This document shows, piece after piece, positions 38,224-47,140 of a stretch of DNA of 64,000 nt (its first letter is position 1; each line of letters starts with the position of its first letter). Both the position numbers and the translations under genes were made by a program. The notes under the pieces are model-generated. The model was given only the letters and a program-made list of their open reading frames with translations. It made no database searches and had not been told where the DNA came from. This DNA comes from Thiomonas sp. FB-Cd (GTDB taxonomy: Bacteria; Pseudomonadota; Gammaproteobacteria; Burkholderiales; Burkholderiaceae_C): NCBI RefSeq assembly GCF_000733775.1, contig NZ_JPOE01000002.1, forward strand, positions 248,001 to 312,000. The letters are read 5' to 3'.

Positions 38224-40551
38224 ATGGCGATCAATCTTGACGATTACGCTGAATACATCGAGGACCTCTCGGAGCATAGCCGTGGCGCGCTCAAGTCGGC
38301 TTGGCAAGATGCTGTGAAGGTCCTAAGCCCGCGGGGGCTGGACAACTACATCAAAGGCGCTGGTGCGCTAAGGCGCCTGGGCAAGGGTGACTCCTTGGTG
38401 GAGACTTGGATCGAACACGCGCCGCTCGTGGCCAAGGAGGTGAGCGAAGATGTCGTGGGCGAACTCGCAACGGCTGCGCTCACGCTGGCATCGAAGACTT
38501 CTGGCGTGGTGATTGAACTGCTGCTGGCCACGGCTCCCACCGCCGCCAAGCGCTTGGGCGATGCGCAACTGTTCGTGAACTACCTCCACTTCATCAACAG
38601 CCTCATCGCTCAAGCACCGCGCGGTGTGCGTCCGATGCTGGAAAAGCTTGATGTGCTGTTGCAGCAACTCACTCTTGGCGGCCTGCGTCGTTGGGCGCTG
38701 TGGGGCGCGCACGCTCACCGAACCGACTACGAAGCGCAAATTCTGTATTTCGCGCTGGAGTCCAAGGAATCGCTGGCCATGCTGCAGAAGGAGCGCAAGG
38801 GGACGCTCCTCGTGGACGTGCAGCGACGCATCAACATGTATCTTCGTGCACTATGGGGGCGTGACTTCTTCATGCGCCCAACCTCGGGGGACTTCGAGAC
38901 GCGGGAGGGCTACAAGCCCTTCATCGAGGACTATCTGCTTCACCTGCCCGACGCCTTTGACGATCTAGACGGCGTGCCGGGCCTGGAACTCTATCGTGCC
39001 GCTGCAGCGCACTGCGCCGCGCATGTGGTGGAGACACGCACACCCATCTCTGCCGAGGCGCTGAATCCGCTTCAGATGGCGGTCATTTCCGTCATCGAGG
39101 ACGCCCGGGTCGAAACGCTGTCCATACGCCGCTTTCCCGGGTTGAAAATGCTTTGGTCCAAGCTCCACACGGCAACCCCCGCGATGAACGCCAGCGTGGG
39201 CGATTATCTCAACCGGCTCGCGCGCGCTTTGCTCGATGATGCCTATGCGGACACCGATCCATGGATCGCAGAGGGACGGGCACTGTTTGCCCGGTCGCTG
39301 GATGCGCTATGCGACAACCAGATCTCCTGGGATATTGGTGTGACGCTCGCGCATAAGCTGCTGGACAAACGGCTTCCGTTCAATGCGCGCAGCGACGTGC
39401 TCACGGCGCCTTATCGCGATGACAATCGGTATTTTTGGGAATTCGAGGAGTTCGACTTCGACAAGGCGGCCAACGCTGGTTATGAGACCATCAAGCAGGT
39501 GCGCAAGCACGTAAGCGTGATGGAAATGGCCAACGAGATCGACGTCGAGAACGCTGGTGATGATGCGGAGGAGATCTGGGTCCTCGATACGGAGATGTTT
39601 CCGTACGAGGACATGGGCCGAAGCTTCAACGACATGTGGGGCAAGGAGCCCCAATCCGAGCCCTTCCATTATGCTGAATGGGACTATCAGATCCAGCTTG
39701 AGCGCCCGGCTTGGGCGACGGTGCTCGAGCGCCGCGGCAGGACAGGTGAGTTGGCAATCATCGACGCGATCGCCGCGCAGTACAAGCGCGAGATCCATCG
39801 CATGAAGTTTCTGCTCGACGCCATGCAGCCGCAAGGCGTGCAGCGCATCCGCAAGCTGGAGGATGGCGACGAGATCGATATCAACGCGGCGGTCACCGGC
39901 TTCATCGACATGCGCATGGGCCATCAGCCCGATCCCCGCATCATGATGCGCAGCGTGCGTAAGACCCGGGACTTCTCCATTCTGGTTCTGCTCGACCTGT
40001 CAGAATCCACCAACGAAAAGGTGGCGGGGCAGGACTATACAGTGCTCGATCTCACGCGCCAGGCCTGCGTGCTTCTGGCGGATGCAATCAGCAAGGTTGG
40101 CGATCCCTTCGCGATTCACGGATTCTGCTCGGACGGACGGCACGAGGTGCAGTACCTGCGCTTCAAGGACTTCGACCAGGAGTGGAGTGGGGAACCCAAG
40201 GCTCGTCTGGCCGGTATGACCGGCCAACTTTCCACACGCATGGGCGCCGCCATACGGCATGCCGGACACCACCTCAAGCTGCAGCGATCAGCGAAGAAGC
40301 TGTTGATCGTCATCACCGATGGAGAACCTGCAGACATCGACGTGCGCGATCCGCAATACCTGCGATTTGACACGAAGAAGGCGGTGGAGGACGTGGCCAA
40401 ACATGGCGTTGTCACCTACTGCATGAGTCTGGACCCGCGGGCGGACCAATATGTATCGCGCATCTTTGGCCAGAAAAACTTTATGGTTGTCGACCATGTG
40501 CAGCGTCTTCCGGAAAAGCTGCCGCTCCTGTATGCGGGGCTGACGCGCTGA
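38224..40551 (+). CDS. cbbO: CbbO, VWA-domain RuBisCO activase adaptor
   Basis: This 775-residue partner of CbbQ has a long N-terminal helical part and a C-terminal von Willebrand A domain. The MIDAS metal site is DLSEST at residues 591-596, with the later GEPAD region. In characterised systems the VWA domain recruits CbbO to an acidic residue of the RuBisCO large subunit. Length and order cbbL-S-Q-O are canonical. Confidence 0.94.
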   Translation: MAINLDDYAEYIEDLSEHSRGALKSAWQDAVKVLSPRGLDNYIKGAGALRRLGKGDSLVETWIEHAPLVAKEVSEDVVGELATAALTLASKTSGVVIELLLATAPTAAKRLGDAQLFVNYLHFINSLIAQAPRGVRPMLEKLDVLLQQLTLGGLRRWALWGAHAHRTDYEAQILYFALESKESLAMLQKERKGTLLVDVQRRINMYLRALWGRDFFMRPTSGDFETREGYKPFIEDYLLHLPDAFDDLDGVPGLELYRAAAAHCAAHVVETRTPISAEALNPLQMAVISVIEDARVETLSIRRFPGLKMLWSKLHTATPAMNASVGDYLNRLARALLDDAYADTDPWIAEGRALFARSLDALCDNQISWDIGVTLAHKLLDKRLPFNARSDVLTAPYRDDNRYFWEFEEFDFDKAANAGYETIKQVRKHVSVMEMANEIDVENAGDDAEEIWVLDTEMFPYEDMGRSFNDMWGKEPQSEPFHYAEWDYQIQLERPAWATVLERRGRTGELAIIDAIAAQYKREIHRMKFLLDAMQPQGVQRIRKLEDGDEIDINAAVTGFIDMRMGHQPDPRIMMRSVRKTRDFSILVLLDLSESTNEKVAGQDYTVLDLTRQACVLLADAISKVGDPFAIHGFCSDGRHEVQYLRFKDFDQEWSGEPKARLAGMTGQLSTRMGAAIRHAGHHLKLQRSAKKLLIVITDGEPADIDVRDPQYLRFDTKKAVEDVAKHGVVTYCMSLDPRADQYVSRIFGQKNFMVVDHVQRLPEKLPLLYAGLTR

Positions 40552-40796
40552 TCCCTCAAAGGGCGGGTCACCTGTGGGACACTTGGATTGGCAGATCACC
40601 GTAGGCGCGGCGGATCCAGTGCGAAGCAGGCCTGTGCGGTGATGCTCGTCGAGCACCGAGCGCCGAGCAAGAGACCGTAGCATTGACGGTGGTTCACGCC
40701 AGGCACGCTCAGGCGTATCCTTCGCGGGGGGGAGGCATGTCCCCCTAGCACATCGCTTCCGCAGCCCATCACTTCGTGAAGAAACAAGCCGCATCC

Positions 40797-41090
40797 ATGG
40801 ATAAATACGTTGGCCTCGACAAGGATAAGCACGGTATCACGCAACTGGGCCGCGTCGTGCTCGACGCCCGGCTCTTCGGCTTCATCCCTGATACCGAAGA
40901 TTGTGGCGGCTGGGACATCGGCCGCATGCAGACACTCATGGATCGGGTCGACAAGCAATGGGATCAGTACGGGAATCTCCCCAGCCGACTGCCTCCGGAG
41001 CTGGCAGAGCGCCATACGCGCATCTATGCCAAGGCCATTGCCGGCGCAAAGGAGCGTGGATGGAATGCCGAGCTTGGAGATGACGAGTGA
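40797..41090 (+). CDS. Small conserved-looking protein after cbbO, function unknown
   Basis: This 97-residue acidic, soluble protein starts at the ATG at 40797; a GTG at 40776 would add seven residues. It has no signal peptide or membrane segment. The features are a glycine-rich N-terminus (DKYVGLDKDKHG), a TEDCGGWDIGRMQ stretch with a single cysteine, and a charged helical tail (PPELAERHTRIYAKAIAGAK). I do not recognise a named family. The gap of 245 bases from cbbO and the lack of a terminator leave cotranscription with the cbb genes open, so a role tied to RuBisCO is only a possibility. Confidence 0.65.
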   Translation: MDKYVGLDKDKHGITQLGRVVLDARLFGFIPDTEDCGGWDIGRMQTLMDRVDKQWDQYGNLPSRLPPELAERHTRIYAKAIAGAKERGWNAELGDDE

Positions 41091-41169
41091 GCGCTGCGCC
41101 GCCCAACCATTGCAGCAGCACCAAAGTTGGTGCCGGGTGGTCCACCACTAGGCTGTTGGCATCGACCCT

Positions 41170-41610
41170 TCAACTCTCTTGATTCGGGCCCGGCTGGGCA
41201 TGCTCGCGGCGCTTGGCGTTGAGGTGCAATACCTTGGCTGGGCCGTCGATGCGATGCTTGGCGGACAGCGCCTGGAGGGCTAGCTGAAATTCGCGAGGAA
41301 GGCGGCGCATGGCCTGCGCCGCGGTGTCCTCGTAGCTCACGGATTCAAAGGCGACAGGCTGGTCCAGCGCTGTTCTCGCTTGGGTCTGGAATGAGGTCCA
41401 GGCGAGCATCACCCAGCATTTGTGCGCACTGTCGAGGAACACAAACTCCTCGGCGTCGAGGATGGCCAGCACTTGCATCGATCGAATCGGGACGAAGGCT
41501 ACGCCGTTGGGGCTTCGCGCCTGAAGCGCGCGGCCAAGGTTATAGGTCGCGGCCGGCATGGTGCGGTATTCGCGGGCGATGGGCGGGGCGCGGTAGACGG
41601 TGATGTCCAT
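41170..41610 (-). CDS. Hypothetical protein, function unknown
   Basis: This 146-residue predicted protein lies on the minus strand between the cbb cluster and yihY. It starts MDITVYRAPPIAREYRTMP and has a mixed beta-like middle (FVPIRSMQVLAILDAEEFVF) and a basic C-terminus; there is no signal or membrane segment. No known family was recognised. The ATG at 41610 is chosen over upstream in-frame codons because it opens the hydrophobic-hydrophilic pattern of a folded domain; the ribosome site is weak. It ends about 80 bases from the convergent small gene. Confidence 0.6.
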   Translation of the reverse strand: MDITVYRAPPIAREYRTMPAATYNLGRALQARSPNGVAFVPIRSMQVLAILDAEEFVFLDSAHKCWVMLAWTSFQTQARTALDQPVAFESVSYEDTAAQAMRRLPREFQLALQALSAKHRIDGPAKVLHLNAKRREHAQPGPNQES

Positions 41611-41702
41611 GGATGCTCCAGATCGGGTTCTAAAGCTTGCACTAGTTTTTTGAGCTGGGAAACGGCGTCGTGGAGACACGGTCGGTCGCGCTGTGGATCC
41701 GC

Positions 41703-42917
41703 TCAGGCCTCCATTTTGAGCAATCCGTCCAGGGAAAGTGCGCGCTCTTCGTCGCTGATGATGTGCCCCAGAAGTGGTGATACGGCGGCGGCGGCTTCAT
41801 GGTCCAGCAGTAGCACGTCCACCAGTGCGGCAATAGGCGTCTGTGCCGGATCCACCAGAAGCGCCCAGCGCATCGCCTTGTGTCGCTCAGTGGGTGCCAC
41901 ACGGCCGATCCAGCCCATCGCCTCCAGCGCATTAAGTTTCGTCTGCAGATGCAGGGGGTCGCAGCGCAAGGCACGCGCAAGTTGCAGCGTTTCTTGTCCG
42001 CTATCGGGAGCCTTACGTGCCAGCGCGAGAAGGCGCAGCAGCTTGAGTGCAAGCAAGAAATCGCCTCCGGCGGCATTCTGGACAGGTAGGGCGCGCACCC
42101 TTAGCAAAGGCAGCAATGCAGCCAGCATGGCACCCAGCAGCACCACAATCCAGCTCCAATAGATCCAAAGGAGAAAAATCGGTAAGGTGGCGAACGTCCC
42201 ATAGACAGCCGTGAAGGTGGGGACGCTGGCCACGTACCAGGCGAACGCGCGTCCGGCAAGGTCGAAGCCCACCGCAGCAAAAAGACCACCGGTCAAGGCA
42301 TCACGCCATTTCACGTCCGTATTCGGTACATAGCGGTACAAAGCCCCGAGCGCCGAGCCCATGAAAAGCCACGACAGCACGGTGAGCAGGACGCCCGTGC
42401 CGCCCGGAATTTGGTGCAGCCAGCCACGGTGCGCAGCCATCAGGGCGGCGGACCCTGCCAGCCCTGCACCGAGCACCAGCGGGCCCAGCGTGATGCCCGC
42501 CCAGTACAACAGCACGCGTTGCGCGAGCGGGCGCGGGCGTGCCGTGCGCCAAATGGCGTTGAGTGCCTTATCGACCGTGAGCATCATCGAGGTTGCGAGA
42601 AAGACGAGACCAGCGACACCAACCGCACCCAGGCTTTTGGCCTTGGCAGCGAACTGATTGAGGTAGCCAAACACCGTCTCGGCGATGTCTTCCGGGAGCA
42701 GGGCATGGGCAAATTGCGTCTGTAGATGATCCTGCATGGTGTGGAAAGCCGGAAACGCCGTGAAAAGCGACAGACCGACGGCCAGTAGAGGCACCATGGA
42801 GATCAGCGTGGTAAACGTGAGGCTGCCTGCAGTTTGCGCCAGCCGTTCCTGCCCAAAGCGACGGATCAGGAGGCCAAGGGTTTGCGGGATATCAGGTGGA
42901 CGGTAGCGCGGGCGCAT
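41703..42917 (-). CDS. YihY/virulence factor BrkB family membrane protein
   Basis: This 404-residue inner-membrane protein has about six helices in residues 25-270 and the family stretch AQTAGSLTFTTLISMVPLLAVGL (visible in parts). Its cytosolic C-terminal part, near residues 290-400, resembles a winged-helix segment seen in betaproteobacterial members. The family was once annotated as RNase BN; the function is not established. The ATG at 42917 is 12 bases from the divergent wrbA start, so their promoters overlap the opposite gene. Confidence 0.85.
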   Translation of the reverse strand: MRPRYRPPDIPQTLGLLIRRFGQERLAQTAGSLTFTTLISMVPLLAVGLSLFTAFPAFHTMQDHLQTQFAHALLPEDIAETVFGYLNQFAAKAKSLGAVGVAGLVFLATSMMLTVDKALNAIWRTARPRPLAQRVLLYWAGITLGPLVLGAGLAGSAALMAAHRGWLHQIPGGTGVLLTVLSWLFMGSALGALYRYVPNTDVKWRDALTGGLFAAVGFDLAGRAFAWYVASVPTFTAVYGTFATLPIFLLWIYWSWIVVLLGAMLAALLPLLRVRALPVQNAAGGDFLLALKLLRLLALARKAPDSGQETLQLARALRCDPLHLQTKLNALEAMGWIGRVAPTERHKAMRWALLVDPAQTPIAALVDVLLLDHEAAAAVSPLLGHIISDEERALSLDGLLKMEA

Positions 42918-42919
42918 AG

Positions 42920-43522
<603 letters not shown>

Positions 43523-43532
43523 AGGCATCGAG

Positions 43533-43952
43533 ATGCGCCCACAAACACTCCAGAGCGACAGGCCAACGCAAAGCCCGGGAGCAGTTACCCCCGCGTGGCG
43601 GCTTGCCAACCTTCTCATTTGGGCGGCTCTCGTCGCGCTGTGTCTTGGCTGGGAGCTTGTGTGGGCACCCCTGCGCCCCGGGGGTTCGTGGTTGGCGCTG
43701 AAGGTTTTGCCCCTGCTGGCTGCTGCGCCTGGCATGTGGCGCGGCAGGCTGTACACCTACCAGTGGATGAGCATGCTGGTTTGGTTTTACCTGGCAGAGG
43801 GCGTCGTTCGCGGGCTTACGGACCCGCTGGCGGCATCTCGCGCCCTCGCCTGGGGAGAATGCGCACTTGCGTTGATGGCATTTGGGCTGATGGCAGTCAC
43901 CTTGCGAGCCCATGCTCGCGCGCCGACGCCGCGCCGGGATGAAACATCATGA
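43533..43952 (+). CDS. DUF2069 family membrane protein
   Basis: This 139-residue protein has four hydrophobic segments (NLLIWAALVALCLGW, LKVLPLLAAAPGMW, YQWMSMLVWFYLAEGVVRG, ECALALMAFGLMAVTL), matching DUF2069. Its function is unknown. It starts 10 bases after wrbA and its stop overlaps the next gene in ATGA (43949-43952), so wrbA, DUF2069 and the FAD oxidoreductase are probably one transcript. Confidence 0.85.
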   Translation: MRPQTLQSDRPTQSPGAVTPAWRLANLLIWAALVALCLGWELVWAPLRPGGSWLALKVLPLLAAAPGMWRGRLYTYQWMSMLVWFYLAEGVVRGLTDPLAASRALAWGECALALMAFGLMAVTLRAHARAPTPRRDETS

Positions 43953-45378
43953 ACCTTGCTGATCGCCGCCTCTTTCTTGATGCGCTGCGGGCCTTGCTCG
44001 GCACGAGCCATGTGCTGGATGCCGCACAGGAGATCGCCCCATACGCTCGCGACTGGCGAGGGCGCTACCACGGTCAACCGCTGGCAGTCGCCTTGCCAGG
44101 AGACACGGCTGAAGTGGCGGAGATTGTGCAGCTCTGTGCCACGCACGGCGTACCCATCGTGCCACAGGGGGGCAATACAGGTCTCGTCGGCGGCGCGACG
44201 CCTGACGCCACCGGCACCCAGCTTCTGCTTGGGCTCAAGCGCTTGCGTCGCATCCGTGCGCTCTCCGTGGCTGATGGCGTGCTGGTGGCCGAAGCTGGCT
44301 GCGTTCTGCAATCCGTGCAAGAGGCAGCAGAGCAAGCCGACATGCTGTTTCCGTTGAGCCTGGCGGCCGAGGGCAGTGCCACAATTGGTGGCGTGCTGTC
44401 CACGAACGCGGGCGGCACTGCCGTTCTGCGTTACGGCACAGCGCGCGCGCTGTGCCTGGGCTTGGAAGTGGTGACAGCGCAGGGCCAGGTGTGGGACGGG
44501 CTCTCCAGCTTGCGTAAAGACAACACAGGCTACGATTTGCGCGATCTGCTCATCGGTGCCGAAGGCACGCTTGGCATCATCACGGCGGCCAGCCTGCAAC
44601 TGTTCGCGCAGCCGGCGGCACAGCTCACCGCGCTGAGCCTTGTGGCAAGCGTACGCGATGCAGTCGACCTCCTTCAGCAGGCACGCGCAAGCCTCGGTGC
44701 GGGTCTCACTGGATTTGAGCTGATGAGTGCGCACAGTCTGCAACTTGTTCAGCGCCATTTCCCGCAGCTGCGCCTTCCAGTCGAACTTGCGGCACCATGG
44801 TGTGTATTGCTCGAAATCTCTGACAGCGAAGGCGGGGTGCACGCCCAGGCACGACTCGAATCTCTGCTCGGTGAGGCAATCGCGCGCGGTCAGGTGGTGG
44901 ACGCCGCCGTGGCTCAGACGCTGGCGCAGGCGCAGGCGATGTGGGCGCTGCGTGAGCATATTCCGCTGGCACAGGCAGCTGAAGGGCTGAACATCAAGCA
45001 TGACATCGCAGTGCCAATTTCGCGGATGGCCGCCTTCGTCGAAAGCACGGCTGAACTTGTGACCCAGGCCTTGCCGGGGCGCGGCTGATCATCTTCGGTC
45101 ATCTGGGTGATGGCAATTTGCACTACAACGTGCAGGCGCCGCTCGATGTCGACGCCGCGAAATTCCTCGACCGGCACCAAGAAGCCTGCAACACGATCGT
45201 GCATGACGCCGCCATCGCCTGCGGCGGCAGCTTTTCAGCCGAGCATGGGGTGGGACAACTCAAGACGCCTGAACTCGCGCGCTACAAGAGCCCGGTGGCT
45301 CTTGGCATGATGCGTGCCATCAAAGTTGCGTTGGACCCCCAGGGGATCATGAACCCCGGCAAAGTGATCGCATCATGA
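43949..45378 (+). pseudogene. FAD-binding (GlcD-type) oxidoreductase, frameshifted
   Basis: Together two frames encode one VAO/GlcD-type flavoprotein of about 470 residues. The first part (379 codons) carries the FAD-binding domain: PQGGNTGLVGGATPD near residue 72, GSATIGGVLSTNAGG, and NTGYDLRDLLIGAEGTLGI. It stops at 45088. The remaining FAD-oxidase C-terminal region continues in another frame from about 45090 with IIFGHLGDGNLHYNVQAP, then AEHGVGQLKTPEL and GIMNPGKVIAS. One extra G in the GGGG run at 45076-45079 restores the frame. Likely a D-2-hydroxyacid dehydrogenase; the defect may be real or a sequencing error. Confidence 0.85.
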
Positions 45379-45385
45379 GCCCTGC

Positions 45386-46714
45386 ATGCCGAGATCAATA
45401 ATGGTCCCGCCGGAGCACGCGCCCGAACCCACTCGGCCAGAACCCCAGGTGGGCTCGGCCACGCGTCAGAACGTACCTTCGCCACCGACCTCGGCGAGCG
45501 CTCCGACGCGTCGCAAGGCCCCCTGGCTGCTGATCGTGCGAGCGCGCTTGGCCGCGGCCTGGCGCTTGGGTGTCAAGTTATGGGGCGAACACGGTCCCCA
45601 GGCCTTGGCTGCGCTCCTGGCAACTGCCTGTGGTGTCTTGCAGGTGAGTCCGCAGTTCGCGCCGCTGTTGACCGCGCTGCAGCACTTGCTGCAGCGCGGT
45701 CCAGGCTCCGTCACGCATCTGGCGGATCTGGCTGCCTTGCCGCGCGTTCTCGTCGGAATCGGGCTGGTTCTGATGGCTGTCGGCTTGCTGCTTCGTGCAC
45801 GCGTGGCCTGGGTCATTGGGCTCCTGCTGGGATTGTTATCCGCGGGGCTGGCATTGTGGATCGCGCGCCAGCCCAATGCAATTTTTGCCAGCGCTGCGCT
45901 TCTCATCGCAGTATTGCTGGTCTACAGCCGGCACTTCAACCGCAGCAGCTTGGCAGCCAGTTCCCTCTTTGCCTTGCTGGGTATCGGAAGCTTGTTGATC
46001 TATGGCGTGCTTGGAAGCCTGTGGTTTGGCGCAGGCTATGCGCCGCCCATTCAGGATCTGCCCACGGCCTTCTATTACACGATCGAGACCATGTCGACGC
46101 TCGGCTATGGGGATATCGTGCCACGCACGGTTGAGGCGCGGATGTTTACCGTGTCCATGGTCGTGCTGGGGATCACCGTCTTTGCGACGACGTTGTCAGT
46201 CGTCATTGGGCCGCTAGTTGGCGGGAGCATCAAGCGAGCATTGGAGGGGCGCATGCAAAAGCAGCAACGGCGAAACCACTACGTCATTCTGGGCGTTTCC
46301 AGCTTGGCGTACACCATGTGGAAGGAACTCCATGCGCGCAACGTGCCCGTGACGGTGATCATCGGATTGGGTCAACATTCACCGTACCCGGAAGATGCCG
46401 ATGTGATCACGGGCGATGCGACGCGCAACGAAGTTCTGCAGGAGGCCGGTGTCCCACAGGCCAAAGCTGTTCTGACCCTGCGCGACGATGATGCCGAGAA
46501 CGCCTTCGCCGTACTGGCCGTAAAAGAACTGGCGCCTGGCGTGAAGACCATTGCGGGGGTGAATGATGCGCGCCATTTGGCCAAGATCCGCCGGGTCCAG
46601 CCCGATCTGCTCTTTGCTCCCCAGGTGCTGGGAAGCGATCTTCTGGTGCGTACCCTGTTCGGTGAGCCCATTGATAACGATACGGTAAGCAAGCTTTTGT
46701 TCGCACAGAATTGA
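45386..46714 (+). CDS. Potassium channel with RCK domain
   Basis: This 442-residue protein has several hydrophobic helices in the first 190 residues, then a pore loop with the selectivity filter TLGYGD near residue 238, and a C-terminal RCK/TrkA-N-like domain (NHYVILGVSSLAY to DDAENAFAVLAVKELAPGV). The layout resembles voltage-gated Kch-type channels. The NAD-binding GxGxxG is altered (ILGVSSLA), so nucleotide binding is uncertain. The start may be the ATG at 45386 or at 45401. It follows the broken oxidoreductase by eight bases. Confidence 0.85.
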   Translation: MPRSIMVPPEHAPEPTRPEPQVGSATRQNVPSPPTSASAPTRRKAPWLLIVRARLAAAWRLGVKLWGEHGPQALAALLATACGVLQVSPQFAPLLTALQHLLQRGPGSVTHLADLAALPRVLVGIGLVLMAVGLLLRARVAWVIGLLLGLLSAGLALWIARQPNAIFASAALLIAVLLVYSRHFNRSSLAASSLFALLGIGSLLIYGVLGSLWFGAGYAPPIQDLPTAFYYTIETMSTLGYGDIVPRTVEARMFTVSMVVLGITVFATTLSVVIGPLVGGSIKRALEGRMQKQQRRNHYVILGVSSLAYTMWKELHARNVPVTVIIGLGQHSPYPEDADVITGDATRNEVLQEAGVPQAKAVLTLRDDDAENAFAVLAVKELAPGVKTIAGVNDARHLAKIRRVQPDLLFAPQVLGSDLLVRTLFGEPIDNDTVSKLLFAQN

Positions 46715-47140
46715 CGAAAGCCCGTTGCGGCGTTCGATTCGCGAACCCGCGAAAGGGCCGCACGCAGCGCGTAAGGGGCGGCCATAAGCCTTGGATTGAC
46801 GCGCTCACGGCGGGGCGGACGGGCGGCTCCTCCACGTCATTGTTCGACTGCAGCAAAGTAGCGCCGTGCGCAGAATTGGCGCTTCCCCCTGCGCCGCCTT
46901 CGGCGGTGCGTGGCTGTTGTCAGCGGTTTTTGCGCAAGACGGTTTTTGAATGCCGAATTGCGGATGCGTATCCTGACATCGGCTTCAGTCAATCTGAGCG
47001 GCGCCGTCCACCTGGCCGTGCCGCGTGTCATGATTTTCGGTCATGGTGCCGTGCTGGTTTGATCTGCGTCAGATGATCGCAATGCGATGCTTGGACAATG
47101 GACAGCGGGAAGCCGACGATGCCCAACATGGAGACGGCGC
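46715..47140. other. Intergenic region containing the phosphoketolase promoter
   Basis: About 426 bases lie between the potassium channel and the phosphoketolase. No convincing gene is present; an open frame runs into the phosphoketolase from 47087. A small hairpin CCGCC-TTC-GGCGG at 46894-46906 lacks a T-run. The FNR/ANR-type site at 47059-47072 is the main recognisable element. Confidence 0.6.
47059..47072 (+). promoter_or_regulatory. FNR/ANR-type site upstream of phosphoketolase
   Basis: TTGATCTGCGTCAG matches the ANR/DNR consensus TTGATNNNNGTCAA with one mismatch. Its centre is 28.5 bases before a -10-like GACAAT at 47094-47099, as expected for an activator overlapping position -41.5. 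The exact reverse complement occurs upstream of the universal stress gene at 53562-53575. This suggests activation at low oxygen. Confidence 0.75.

Noticed and set aside
40637..40651. GTGATGCTCGTCGA, near-match to an FNR/ANR-type site before the gene after cbbO
   Set aside because: Two mismatches to the ANR form, including one in the second half-site, and no promoter-like elements at the proper spacing.
46894..46906. CCGCC-TTC-GGCGG hairpin after the potassium channel gene
   Set aside because: Short stem with no T-run; not enough for a terminator call.
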